Source: Baylisascaris procyonis
Lineage: Eukaryota > Nematoda > Chromadorea > Rhabditida > Ascarididae
Assembly (NCBI GenBank): GCA_037389465.1
Contig: JAZARR010000212.1
Span: 5,648,501-5,712,500, forward strand
Length of the DNA: 64,000 nt
Reading direction: 5' to 3'
In this document: positions 37,339-50,700 of the stretch, in pieces
How the letters are laid out: every line of letters starts with the position of its first letter
How positions within the stretch are numbered: position 1 is the first letter of the stretch
Notes under the pieces: generated by a model
The model's database searches: none
The model's input: the letters and a program-made list of their open reading frames with translations, nothing else
Told to the model about the DNA's origin: nothing
Program-made: the position numbers and the translations under genes

Positions 37339-37675
37339 ACTCTGCACTAATCGTTCTCCCCCTCCCCTTGTGGGAACATTCACTTCTCAAGAAGAGTACA
37401 AGTCCGAATCGTTTCCGAAGAAAATTCTTGGAGAGGCACTGCTCGGGATCAAGACAAAACCAAGGCGTCCACCACTTATTGTGGATAGGCGAACGGATCA
37501 AATTGAAGCGGCCGATGCCAATAAGCAGACAAAGGACAAAGAAAAAAGAAAGATAGGCCAGGAATCTAAAAATTTGAAGCCTTCACCATACACGATCAAA
37601 GGAGCTTCCAATCTTCAAATTACAAAAATTAACTTCGTCACTCCAAAGACGGCCTCAAAAGAGTCACTAAAATAG
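37339..37675 (+). CDS. Candidate 3'-terminal exon encoding a Lys-rich tail, unknown protein
   Basis: After a GATTTTATCCAG acceptor, 112 codons stay open to TAG at 37675. The product is strongly charged: SFPKKILGEALLGIKTKPRR, then ADANKQTKDKEKRKIGQ and TKINFVTPKTASKESLK. No domain is recognised. The amino-acid bias is more protein-like than that of neighbouring frames. The opposite strand is open at 37006-37383, overlapping its start, with no known motif either. No upstream exons were identified. Confidence 0.3.
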
Positions 37676-40600
37676 AACAAAGGAAAAAGATTAAAGACTA
37701 TTTTATGTGGATCAAAGATGAGCAATCTATGTAACATATCACCTTTCGCACACTTAATAACCCATCATGCGAAGTACATTAAAAATGTGCAACAATAACA
37801 CGTAATCACAAGCACACTCTCAAAGTGACTCATAGTGTTTCTATTTCTGCCAATCCATCACTTAAATAATATAAAGTAATCGCCCTTTTTTTCTAAAAGT
37901 CTACAAAATTTTGACACCTAAACCAAAAAATACTTTTAGCCTCTGAAATTTTAAAATTATAAGTTTTTCACATATTTTGAATGCAATAGAAATTATGGCA
38001 ACAAAAAAACGCCCAATATAATAAAGTATCTGCGATGAAAATATAAAGGCGTTCTTTTTACTATCGCCAATAATTATGCGCCATGCTCAAATTGGAATCC
38101 CATCTCCGACTTCCTGGAATCACAGCGGTGTGGGGTTATGGATGTTTTATTGGATTGTTTGGGTAGGAATCGAAAACCACAAAAATTGAATTCATAAGGT
38201 GGATATTGCATGTAGCAAGTAAAAGCAGCAATAAATTTCTCTCAGAGGATGATTCACGTGGACATGCATAAAGGTGTAACAATAGATGTGAAGAGATATG
38301 ATGCGAGTGTAACGTGAAGCAAACAGCAATCAACGTCTTTTGCAACAAACGTCACACGTCAACAAAATACCGCGTCATATCCCTCTCCCTCTTTCGCCTC
38401 ACCTTTCCACCTCCCCCCTTCCCCCCCCAAAAAAAAACGCATATGCACAATACATTTGTTATAAAGTAGCCGTGTTTGAAAAATATTTACTACAACATAA
38501 AATCGCATAGGTGTACATTCGTTGGCTTCACCAGAATTGACTGAGACTGCTTAAATACATAACCGCATAGATAATTTTGCGGTAATAAGGGGATGGAGGC
38601 AGAAAATGGCTGGCTCAAGTAATAAAACTGAAAACTCTACGGTGATAATTAATTGCAGTTAGGCTATTTTCTGTATTTTTTAGGAATAGAAAGCATATTT
38701 TTGGAAAACCATTGAGGCAGCAAAGAGGGAAGAGGATGACTTCTATGAGCACCTCTTTCGAGATCAGCACTCCTTCCTTTCTAGTTCAAACATTGGTTAT
38801 TTGCCATAAGCAACCGAAAAAATTGCATTTTTGTGGATCAAACTTTCCGTTTCTTCGCTTATCCTTAAGAAAATTTTAAAATTGTATTTCCAACATCCTC
38901 TGATTTTCGAAGGTTATTTTTGTCCAAACAACGATTGCTCTATAATCTGAAACGTAAAAAGTGACATTTATGGATTATAAAAAACGAGCTCGCAAAATAT
39001 CGCGTAAAAATGAACGAGTGAGAAAATGTGGAAGAAGGTGGACAATAAAAATTTTCTTGAATTATCATGTCAAATAAGTGTCAAAATTCGAATTGAAAAA
39101 AACGAAATCATAAACGGAAGAATGGAGGATCCCTAATCGAAGGGTGGTTGATTTTTGAGGAGAGGACACCCTTCAAGCAGGATTTTAGACAATGTTTAAA
39201 CGAGAGCAAGAATTCGATGACAGCAAATAGCAACAGCTTTGGTTCTAAGAAAGGTGAATAAAGCAGCAGACTTCCACCGACGAAGTAATTACATAAGGAT
39301 AGCAATGCACTACTGTAAAGCATCGTCTCAGACGAGCACTGAACTCGCCAACTGGTGTTCGCACTGAAAATTTCTTCGCAATTCTTTTCTGAAACAAAAA
39401 CGACGAGGACGTCAATGGTGGCATGCAGTGCTGCACTCAGTGTATCAAATTACTTAAGAGAAGAACGAATGAATTGAGACTTATAGACTTATAGACGTAT
39501 TGAGGCTGAGCGGTGTGACAACGGATGGGTAGTAGCAGTGCGACAGGGTCAGAGCCTCTTCAAGACCGGTTGGAAAAAACGTCCTATTTTTAGCGATTTT
39601 CGCAACACTGTTTCCGTTTTTCCGCCCTTTGAAATGCAGGAGATCACCGTTGCCCACAAAACCCTATTGGTTTTCCATGTAACTTTTTGAGTATGGGAAT
39701 ATTTATTTCTCATACGATATGGAATAATTTTATCTGTCGATGGCGCGGGAGAAATAATTCCCATGGGAAATGTAAATACAGCGCAGTAATTCTAAAAACA
39801 AAATAACGGATAAAAAGGCATTCAAATACATTCTCAGTGCACATGAGCAGAAAACATTAATGAAGAAGGTACATAAGTAGATGGCGAACGTCAAGAAATG
39901 GAAATCATGTATACAATCCCCACAAGGCTGACAACTATCTCCCTTTATCCACCTTTGGGAAGCCTTCGATAGACGTTAGGAAACCTTTTTCGTCACTGAA
40001 AGACACGATTGCGAGAAGGATGCTATCCTTTGAGGTGTACGGCTTTACTTTAAAATTACAAGCAAGACTGAAAATCCACGAAGCAATGTCCACTGTGCAA
40101 TGTTTGCGCTATAGTACGGTAGGTGATCATGGCCTAAGCGCACACACCTCCATGCGACACGTCGTAGTGAGTCATCAATTTATGCCTGCACTTTTAGGTC
40201 GATCACTGCTGCGGCAGGCGAGATGGTGAAGTTCGCTTGATTCGTCAGGATGGACTTACCAAACTGCCACAATTAAGTTCATTCAGCGGTCCCGCACTAA
40301 CTTTGCACGAGTTTGTGCTGGTTTTGCTCAACATAAATGCAGTGCACAAATTGCCGTGTCTGTACCCGGTTGACCGCAAGATGAATAATAGCGCTCTCAG
40401 CTAATACCGTAGGGTAACGCTCTATTAGCGTGGTTCTTTGCCTGCAGGTCAAAAGAATGGCACTTAGTGGGCGGTTTAATTTCAGTTGCACTCCTTCTGA
40501 CTGTGATTGCGTGAAGTGGGAAAGGGGATGGGAAAGAGCGCATGGCCCGCTGCTGTACTTTTGGCGTTGTTTGGTGGTCAAATGAGTATCCACTTTGCAG

Positions 40601-42106
40601 GTTGTCGTCTGACCTTCTGGGAGACTCACATCACTGGCTGCGTGATGTGTTCTGAGCTAACTTTGCCGTGCTAAAAACACAGGTTCATGTTCCACATTCT
40701 TGGCTAGAATGTGAAGTCGGATGGAGGTATGCGGGCGGAGGAGGAAGAAGTGAACGCAGAATATTTCGACTTAAAGACCGCAAATCGGGAATTAGCTGCG
40801 ACACGTTCTCTTCAGCCGTCGCTAGCAATGAGTGTACCACTATAATCGCATCATTGCTAAAATTGCGCAGCAATGGTAACCTATAAAATTCAGGCTTTCA
40901 GCGGAAAACTCAACGAAATATTTGCCCCGCCTCTCACAAAAGCCAGCCGGCCTAATTTTTGCGATTCAGTCAGCTATTTTTTTGTGGGAAAATCCACCAA
41001 AAGCTCAACTTTGTACTGTGTTTCAGCACTTTTTTTCGCAAACATGTAAACAGGGTTTACATGTGTCGCAGAAGTGCAGTTACTTTCCGAAATTTTATGA
41101 TGTAATGAAATTTCGAAAAACGAACGCCTATCATCGCTGGATACGTAAAGAATGGTTGGTGGTAATGGCAACGGTAAAGGTATAAAAAGTACCAGCGCGT
41201 CGAAGAAATATGTGTCAATTTGCATACAACATCATGACGACAAAATGAAAGAGAATGAAGTTGATTAGACTAATGCAATAGACCGAAACGAAATCGAAAT
41301 GCCTATATGAAAATGGAAATTGTTCCAACTTAAGGAAGTGCGTGGGATCTCTCAAAAATGAGGAACGAAGAATGGCATGAATTATAATAATATGAATGAA
41401 ATCAGGAAGGACAATATTGCAGATTGATGGACCAAAATTATAATTCAACGAAATGCCTGATATTGCGACAAGCTAATGCCGAAAATATGCCGTACTTTGG
41501 CATGCTGCAACTGTGAAGATTTGCGAAATCCCCATCATAAGTGAAAATAGCCAAAATTACGAACTATGCAGTATGGAAAAGTTATCCACCATATATGGGG
41601 TGAAGGGAAACAGTGAAAGATTTTTTCCTTTGAAGTAAGCATGAGCAAATAAGATGATGGAGATTGCTTTAAAAAAGAAAACATCTGAGAAGTATTTTGC
41701 ATCAGGGAAGGAACAGATACTGACGTAACGGAAGTAAGCCGCAACCAAATTAGACGGACACATTTTGCCTTAAGTCCATTTACCCTAGTCAACAGGCTTC
41801 CTCTCCGTTCGTAATATCTTTGCACTGCTTACTGCCTTAAAAATTTCACTTATTAGTGTTAATGAAACATAAAACTGGCATTTGTGGGGTGCAACTTCAT
41901 CGTGAAGTTGTTGAGGAACGGAAAGGACGCAACCAAGTGTCGCCATGTGTGTTTCCATCCTACCGATTTAGCCTTCAATGCAAAACGACTTCTTTTGCTG
42001 GTGTTTTTAAGATTCTGATCAAAATGCCGGCATTGCTACTTTGGTGGTTTTTTCCTGATTTCATCCATCCAAAGCACACAACCTCTTGCGGGTATCTTTA
42101 AGTAAA

Positions 42107-42110
<4 letters not shown>

Positions 42111-42202
<92 letters not shown>
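42111..42202. repeat. (TA)n microsatellite, 92 bp
   Basis: Uninterrupted AT dinucleotides, followed by a pyrimidine-rich stretch. It is the longest simple repeat in the window. Confidence 0.98.
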
Positions 42203-42204
<2 letters not shown>

Positions 42205-45008
42205 ATAACGTTCTTGCCTCCTACCCTTTCTCGCCCGCCCCTCTTCCCATTGGGAATGATTGAGCAGTAGGAATACGTACCTTATACAAAGGAAGGTACA
42301 ATAGACAAAAGGATACAATAGACGATATGCGTTTCTTTTAAACGATTCTACTCATCACGCCAAGCAGCTGCAAAAAGATCGAAAATACGACACCTAATAA
42401 TAGATATCATTCACAAAAAAAAAAAACACTCATAAAAAATCTATTTTTTTTCCACAAAATTGAGCGGTTAAACAATAAGACATGCATATGCAAATTTCAC
42501 ATTATTTTTGATACAATTTTCATAGAAATGGACGAATCGAGATGAATCTCATTAGAAAAGCTTCATTCACGGTTTTGAAAGTTGAAATTAACACACAGAT
42601 CTACACTTACGCGAGCGCGCGCGCAAAAAAAACGATAAAAACATGCACCTATGACATCACCATGATACGCATTTTACGTATTTTTACGAGAAAAAAAAAA
42701 CCTATGAAACGAAAAAAAATTTTTTTTAGTGTGAGATCATGAGGAAGGGATCTATAAAAGAAAGCCGATTTCGCGCTTTGTGAAATATTTATAAGGATAT
42801 CAAATGCTACAGCCCAATTTTTTCACTTTATTTAATTCTTTTGTTGTAAAAGATTAACAGAAAGGATACATCGATCTGAACGGTTATTTCAAAAAGATTT
42901 TCAGATAATTCATTCAACCGCAATAAGAATGTCTCGGATTTCTCGTAAGAAAATCTGATGACCTCAACAGTGTTCATTGACGAAATGAAGCGAACAGCGA
43001 GGTAAACACCAAGTAGAACTCTTTCACGATGTGTTTTTGTAAATGTTTGAAGGAAAGGACGATTTTATCAATCATCTCAAAGGGGTTTCCTTTCAAAATA
43101 AATGACATTTGATAAAAAGCGAGACAAAAGTAGCGATGACTAGTTGCGAATGTGTCACTATTTAACACACTCGATACGGCACCAGTTCACATGCAATACA
43201 TGCGAGAGCAATGAGCATTCCCTTAAAGTTCGTTTCTCAACACTAACTAATTGGCTTCGATTGGGTGCCCGCAGATGTCAGCCAACGACCTCTACTCAAC
43301 CAATGAGCACAACATTCACGCTTTGGCTAATGGGATAAGCCTTAAGGCATTCAAATCAAACGCTGTCCTATGTGAAAGATGATGGTACTTGTATGCTCAA
43401 GGCCAAATGTGTGCCGCTTGTGTAAAATTCTACTTTATATCTACAGTTGAGTGTCATGCGGATCGTTCTCTATCACATTCCAAAGCACGTTCTTTGGTAC
43501 TGCTCTCTGTTCGACTTTTCTTTCAGTAAGTTTAAATTTTTACACAAATACATTCAATTGTTTGAAACGATGCTTATTCATATAAATATACCATTATTAC
43601 TCCATAAATTCATATTGCGCCAACTTATCACCGCCGAAAATATTTAAATATCGACTGAAATCGAATAAAGCATCACTTTTAAAGTTTCCTTTTACTTGTT
43701 AACAATTTTATGCACTCTATATTCAATATCCACTGAAAGGCAATTGCAGCATGCCCATATAACACCAACTGCAATGGGACGTTCCATTTATAGCGCATCT
43801 TAAGATGTAATCGGTGGTGTTGTGCCTTTTTCTTATAAGAATATTAGCAGAAAAAACAAACAAACATGTGAATAAAGGTATAAAAGCGACACCAGTTCGA
43901 GAGTAAAGTAGATGCGCTTAAATCTATTACGCCTATCTATCCACTAAGCAAGTTTAGTGTAAAGAGAGCATTTAACTCAAGGAGCAAAAAAAAAAAATGC
44001 AACGCTAAAATAAGCAACACAAAGTTTACAGCTCATAAACCAGTTTTTTTGCTATTGCTTCAGCCGGATTGCCTATAAACATATCAACTTCATACTACGA
44101 AATCCACAAAACTGAAGACACTCTTCGCCTACTGTCCAACAACTCTTTTCTGGATGATTTGAAAATCACATGTCGCATAAACTATTTGGCCTGTTGCAAA
44201 TAAAACAGTGCCGACGGAGGAGCTGTTCCTCAGTCTTCCCCCTGATTATAGAGTGGAAGCGCTATGATGATAGAATAGCTTGGCGGTTGGTGGCAAATTG
44301 GCGGCAAATTTCTTTTCAGGCGATTACTCGTCGTTAAGTTTTGCGAATTTTGAATTTCGAAATGAAATAATATAAAGAGAATTCAAGAAAAAGGTGAGAT
44401 CGCACTCGTAAACTGCACTAATATCGTTCTGTGGGAGTGCCTTCGAGAACGAGACGCTCTTTAGAGAATTCAAAAAGCGCACGTTTCATTCACAGTAAGC
44501 GTATATGATACATCGCCATCACCCCTTAGTGCACGTCTAAAACATTGCAACGAATAAAGCAGTCAACTTAAGTCACCAACTTTCGTTGATTCTCGAAATG
44601 TCGTTATAAAATTTCACAAGAAATAGCCGTCGCCAACTTTTTTAATACAAACAAAGTCTTGGAAGAAGTCTATTATTAGTAAATAGCTAGAATGTTTTCC
44701 CGACATTGCCATATCGCTATCGCTCTTAATGTAAAAAGCATCGGAAACTCGCTGCTGTCTTTCGGACCAAAATATAAGGAAAAAGAGAACATTTTTCCTT
44801 TCGTTATTTGTTCCTTTTCATTACGAACACATCTATATGAACATTTCTTACTTCTCATGCATTGCAATAAAGAACTCTTTAAAAAATTGTTATTCCTGGC
44901 GCAGTGCAATTTTTTAGAGGTTTGCTGCAACGTCCTTCCTTTTTCTTCCCTCCCCCACTTCTCTTCCCATCTTTCTCCCCAGCCCTCTCTCATCCTCTCG
45001 CCTCACAG

Positions 45009-45082
45009 GAGCAGTTCCTAAGAACGCCTACGATCTCAACGCAAATATCGATGCTTTAACATTGCAAATCCAAACGTTGTAA
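45009..45082 (+). CDS. Candidate 3'-terminal exon after a long pyrimidine tract
   Basis: About 75 bases of C/T-rich sequence end in CCTCACAG, an unusually strong 3' splice site. The following DNA can be read as two bases of a split codon, then AVPKNAYDLNANIDALTLQ and four more residues to TAA at 45080-45082. The other two frames stop by 45062. No gene model to the left is known, so this is a weak call. Confidence 0.2.
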
Positions 45083-45325
45083 ATTGCACCGAATTCGGCC
45101 TTTGCAAGGACTTCACAGCAAAAACAGTTATTACACTCACAACAAAATCTACACGCTATCGCTGGGTGCCAAAAATGCATCGTCGTCACCGACCGCAGCG
45201 GCCACCGACTTCCAACAACCATCAGAGACGCTGTCTCCGTTGTCGGCCACCACCGTATTTCAGCAGCGATCACCAACTAGGATTTTTTGTGGCTTTCAAG
45301 CATCAGAAATCGACAACCTAATATT

Positions 45326-45385
45326 GATAACCTGACGTTCAAGATAACCTAACATTAACGTAACAATGATAACCTAACATTCAAG
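45326..45385. repeat. Imperfect tandem of GATAACCTAACATTCAAG units
   Basis: Three copies of a unit of about 17-25 bp start at 45326, 45343 and 45368, each opening with GATAACCT. Confidence 0.7.
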
Positions 45386-46821
45386 CCGTTTTTTCAAGAC
45401 GATATAAACAAAATATGTTGTCGACCATGTGTACGCATTACATTTTCCAGGTAGTTGTGAGTGAACTTTTGAAGATGTATAACAACTTTTCTGTAAATGT
45501 AGAAAGGCCACCATTCACAAGTGTACGAAAAACTGAGTCGATTATGAGGTAACAGAAAGCAGTTAACGATGCAAAGGAATTACAATTACTCAACGCCTGT
45601 CCTGAATTCACAGGTTTGAAACGTCTACTTGTTAATTGATCACCTAGATACGTTTTTCAGCATCATACGTAGATGATGTGAATAGGTGAAATTCCATTAG
45701 TTACAATAATAAATCAGGCAAAGAGAAATGCTGCATGCAAATTTTGATAGGTACGTGTAGTTGGCACAGTACCACGAAGGCATTAATTTAATCCTTTATG
45801 ATGGGAAAAGCAACAATGTGAAAACATGGAAAACGTTCAATTGGGAAAACGCATCAGCATAAAAACTTGTGATGAACACATGAAACAATACACAGAATGA
45901 TAAGATGAAAATACTATATGAAACAGTAAATGGAACGATAGAATGAAAATATAAAACGTAAATTCGAAAATTCAAAGAAAAATAGAAACAAAGTTCACTT
46001 CACTATATAAGTATTCGACGTACACAAAAAAATACGGCAACATTACAGCAGAAACAATTCAAATTTGCGAATGTCTTATGAGAAGAAAAGAATAACAATG
46101 CACATGAAGTTGTAAATTTGCAAATATAACAAGTACTTCCACGCATAGCTAATGACTGACGCTAGGACGCCTACTGGGTTACTTACAGGACTTTTTGAAA
46201 AACAATATAAGGCTGTGCTCAATCATCTGCGCTCCGGCCATTTATCTGCGCCTGTCATTTGTGCACCGGTCAGTTGCACTTCGTTCATCTGAGTATCTCA
46301 TCTCTTATCAAATTGTCGAAGTTTTCACCCGTATTCACAGAGGTTTAACACTGATAAGAAATGATCATCTGTGGAAATTTAGGTTTTTAATAGACAGCTC
46401 AACTGAAACAAAAAAAGGCTCATACTTCATTAATCGTTTTAGTTCTCAGCCTATCGCCTACTATTCTTTGACGGCAAAAATTCACAGCAGCGTAGTGATA
46501 AGCGTATCGTCAAATGCCTAGAAAAAGGCAATTAGACGTGCAGATGATGACGAGAACATGTACCCAACAGTCGCTGCGTTCGAAAGGTCGAGAATTTTCA
46601 AAACATTAAAATATGTTCTTACTCCTCAATGTGCCACATCAGCATCTTCCGAAATGCTCTCTTCCCCACTCGCGCCTATAATGTGGGGAAACAAAGTGCT
46701 GGCAGAATTTCAATTTTCCCTATAACTTTCTAGTTAGAAGGCATTCCGATTATTTCTATGCCAGTGCCTTTCGAAGGAAACCTTTCTGAGAATTCCCCAC
46801 CGAGACTAAGGAACTGAAAAA

Positions 46822-46855
46822 CTACGTTCACGTCACGCAAGTGACGTGAACGTAG
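46822..46855. repeat. Perfect inverted repeat, 15-bp arms, 4-nt loop
   Basis: The left arm CTACGTTCACGTCAC and the right arm GTGACGTGAACGTAG are exact reverse complements around GCAA. As RNA on either strand this is a stable hairpin. Each arm also holds a TGACG/CGTCA motif of the bZIP/CRE type. It lies about 0.8 kb past the stop codon of the RBM12-like gene. Confidence 0.9.
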
Positions 46856-47664
46856 ATGACGCAGGCCAAAGTAACGAGAGCGCAGATGAGCAGAGTGCAA
46901 GCGTAAAAGAAGAAAACCACTAGTGTAAGGGTCCACAGCACAAATGACGCAATACCGATTCAGATGAGAACAAATTCAAAAATTTGAAATGATGAGAAAA
47001 CGTACAATATTTTTACAGGTGGTGTTCTGTTATGTATCTTTTGATACGTATGAATTCGCCCTCATGCAGGTCAACTACCTTCAAAAATCGGTGAATCAGT
47101 CTGCGTTCGAACACTAACTAATATAGCACTAAGTATGATTTCTATGCAAGTGGTATCAACATATTTGAACGTATCGCCGCATTCTAACGAATCGACACTG
47201 TTTTATGAAACAACGCACAATAAAAACAGGATGAATAAGGCCATAACAATTTAAGCGAGCGTAAAAAAATTAGAAAGAGAATAAAAAAAGTATAAAACAG
47301 TAGATAGGAGAGACTTAAACAATGAAAACTCAATTAAAAGCAAAAAAAAAAAAATATACAGGAACGGAATGACAATTGTACAGAACGATAATAAACTCAA
47401 AAAAGCGGTAATCAAATCTCCCCTTTCCAAAGTGACTACAGTAGCTACGTGATTGCTTCTAACATATGCACTAAAAAATGCCGCTCGAATGCCCACGGTC
47501 TAACTTTCTGACCTTACGAAATTTTACAATACGGCAACTTACAATGCTTTTAGCATAAGCGTCCATCTCTTCGATAACGAGTATATTTGCGGGCTATATT
47601 GTTAGATTCAAGCACAACTTCAGCGAGACAGCAAAGCATCAGAAGTCGCCATAACCAAGATTCA

Positions 47665-47754
47665 TTATTTGGCTGGTGGCTTGACAACGCTCATCGTCAC
47701 TGTTGCACCGTTGAGACGACGCCCACTCAATAGCAATACGGCTTTAGCAGCTTC
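47665..47754 (-). CDS. RBM12-like exon 18, C-terminus and stop
   Basis: The acceptor is CTGAAATTTCAG. Twenty-nine codons encode EAAKAVLLLSGRRLNGATVT, then MSVVKPPAK and TAA at 47665. They complete helix 2 and strand 4 of the terminal RRM, so the protein ends a few residues after the domain, as in human RBM12. No canonical AATAAA was seen close downstream on this strand. Confidence 0.88.
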   Translation of the reverse strand, partial: EAAKAVLLLSGRRLNGATVTMSVVKPPAK

Positions 47755-50700
47755 CTGAAATTTCAGTACCTATAACACGTTTTTCAAATTTCGCACAGCA
47801 TTGAAAGTGCGAAGTTTTAAAGGCGAAAACAGCTCGCGAGGCCACGAATCACCCAGTCCAGAGATGCGAAATCTCTAACGAGTGCAGTCATTTCCACAAC
47901 ACATTCAACTCATCGAATCTAAAATGCGACATTAAAACCTAAGCACCAATGCAACTTTGAAATTTCACGCAAACTTCCAACCAGCGACCAATTATTAAAG
48001 ACCTTATTAAAAATTTTTGGGAAAATATCTTTATAGGTTATAAGATGCCCTAATTAATCGCCATCTTTTTAGATCAAGACATAATCTTTGAGTCTCTCAG
48101 CCATCACAAGCTTCAATGAAGCTCATTAATCACACGGCATTATGGCCTTCGGATTCCATTTTTTGAAAGAGCACCACTTAAGACAAAAAAACTATAGTAG
48201 CATTCAAACAAAACCGTAAATAAACGTCATAGTTTCGAGCAAATTCAGACTCTAGTGAAGTGGAAACAAAAGCGGATATGTCACAAAAGCTCCAGACACA
48301 CCTGTGGTGTACCAACAGCTAAGAGGCACTCTCCGGTTGAATTGCCATCGTCATCCAACTTGATTCGGACGGAGCTCTCAATGAGGGAAAACTTGTCGAA
48401 AAACTGTGCCACATCGTTAATGGTTACATCGGGCGGGAATCCATGACAACTAATAACGGTGCCCGGCTCACCCAACGAGGCGACCAATTCGGGATCCAAT
48501 TCTTTCTAAAAACGTCGACGCCTGTTAAATTAAACTGGCACTCGAGAATAAACTGATCAATGAACTGGTGCTCAAAATCAACTGTGCCAACGTTGCATTT
48601 CACGCTCCATGGCACACGATAAAGTGGGGTGGTGGACGCCCTAAACCTTTCAACCAACCAATCACATATAATCCGTCGCTTTTGCATCAACTCAGTGGCA
48701 CAAAATCCCATATCACTGGCAAACTTCAATAAAAGAGAGGTGCATTGCTAGGAATTTGCATCGAAAGCATTTGCAGTGGTTTCAAGTGGAGACCCCACTA
48801 CGACATATCACTGCCGTCATCTTTCAAATAATCAAATCTTGCGGACCGAATAAAACGATCCAGCTATAGCTCGACCGACATACGACTCACATCCGCAGTG
48901 GTTGATAAGAAAAACGTAAAATGAAACCTGTTCATTATTTTTCTCCATTTCTTCGACCATTTGCTGATGCGAGATAGCTGATACTAGAATGCAATTTTCA
49001 CCCATCGGTTGTCGGCTGCATTTGGCGACCGCTCTTGCTGCATCTTCCACACTTCCCAAGTCCACAAACACCGTATTATCGGGCATACGTCGAACAGTCG
49101 CTGAAAAGGAAGTGAACATATAGACTTCGCAAAAAAGAGAAAATTATTAACACAACAGGCAAAATTAGCAAGCAAACAGCAATTGCCATTTACGATTAAC
49201 AATGGAAAAATCGAAAATGCTACGAATGAAGAGAGTTATAAAATAAAACTATTTAAAAAATTCAGTCTCACAGAGTTGATTTGAAATTATAAATCTCGCG
49301 TGAAACATACAAGAATTGACGCGTGTAGAGTTGATGCCAAGAAAGCGCGCCAAATCAGAGTCCGTTGACGTTGTGGGCACATTGGAAAGCACAACACATG
49401 ATTTGGCACTCGGTGGCAAAGAAGGCGTAGGAAAGTTGTTGTGCCCATTCTGAGAGGTGGAGGCGACCGCGTTCGGCCCAGGACCATGGTGCAAGTGCGG
49501 CGGACCCGTTGGTCTTGGTCCGTGGTTGCTCGAATATGATGAGGGTGGTGGTCCACGTTGTCGGATCGTTGACGCTGGGGTAGCGCCGAAGAATGATGGA
49601 GGCGAGATCAATGGTGGTCTAGGACCGCCTAAAGCAATAATTAGCATTGATGAGGAGGTTGAAAGCGCTAAATGACTTAAAAAATTTCAAAAACGATTCA
49701 AACAAATTTTATCTGAATGAACACATTATAGACACGAAAAATAAAATGACTGCATGGTTGGCAATGAAGTTGAATTCACTAGAAACTAATAACATAATAA
49801 GAAGTGAGCGAACATGCTGCAAAACACAAAGCTGCAGACAATGTACGCAACTGTTTAATGGTCACAATGTTAGAAAGAAGTAATCAGTTCAGACTCAGCA
49901 AACATATTAATGCCTTAAACATGGATTTAGAAGTTGCCTTTTCAAATGCAGCTTTAACAGCTGGGTTGGCATATACAAGCACCTGCAACCGATTTCCGTC
50001 CTTCATCAATGCAGACATTTCAAGTGGGGCGAACGAAAGACGCGAAACCCCTCAGAGTCGATGCTTACTGTACCTGCTTGAGAAATCTTGAGCAAAACAA
50101 TGCGTTCAAAATGATCCCCATATAGGAATCTCTGCAAATTGCTATGAAGAGAAGCGTACTTTTTTCTGGTGCTCTTTGTCTTCTTGAAATTTCGAGGATA
50201 GGGTCGTAAAGCTCAAAAGATATAAGAATGAAACTGTGTGGAAGTTATCTACCATTTCAAAAGAATATAAAGGAAAGGGAAAACAGGGAAAGAAATGACG
50301 GCTAGAGGCAAAGAAAGAGTGCATGCAAGAGGCAGATAAAAATCTTCGAGAAACAAGCGGCTACAGGGTACAGGGAGCCTCCCAGGAAAAATCCTTGAAA
50401 TTGTCCTCTCGGGATTCAGCGTGACATATTGCAGCAACAGACAAGTCCCTAAATAAACAAGGACTCACCTTGCAAAAGTGGATGGCGAGGGCCAGTGAGC
50501 CTCGGCGGGAGTCCGCCAATAGTGGAAGGGCCATTTAGAGTGAAACCAGGTCCACCTACTGGTCCATTAGTTATTGTCGGTGGACCACCTCGAATGAGTG
50601 GCATATCGCGTTCTACACCGTGTCCCAGCGCTCTTGGAGGTCCATGGAATCGCATACGACCTTAATTGAGAATTAAACATCAACTCATTGTGTTAACATT

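Larger units (their letters stand above)
34840..47664. other. 13 kb intergenic region
   Basis: It separates the 5' end of tensin from the 3' end of the RBM12-like gene; both point left. It holds a 92-bp (TA)n tract, the Lys-rich candidate exon at 37.3 kb, a possible terminal exon at 45.0 kb, a short imperfect tandem at 45326-45385 and the hairpin at 46822-46855. A GC-richer stretch at about 40000-40700 has a 110-codon minus-strand frame (40297-40629) without a known motif. I see no gene that I can defend. Confidence 0.5.

Noticed and set aside
40297..40629. 110-codon minus-strand frame in a GC-richer stretch
   Set aside because: No domain, no convincing splice sites, and a length expected by chance several times in this window.
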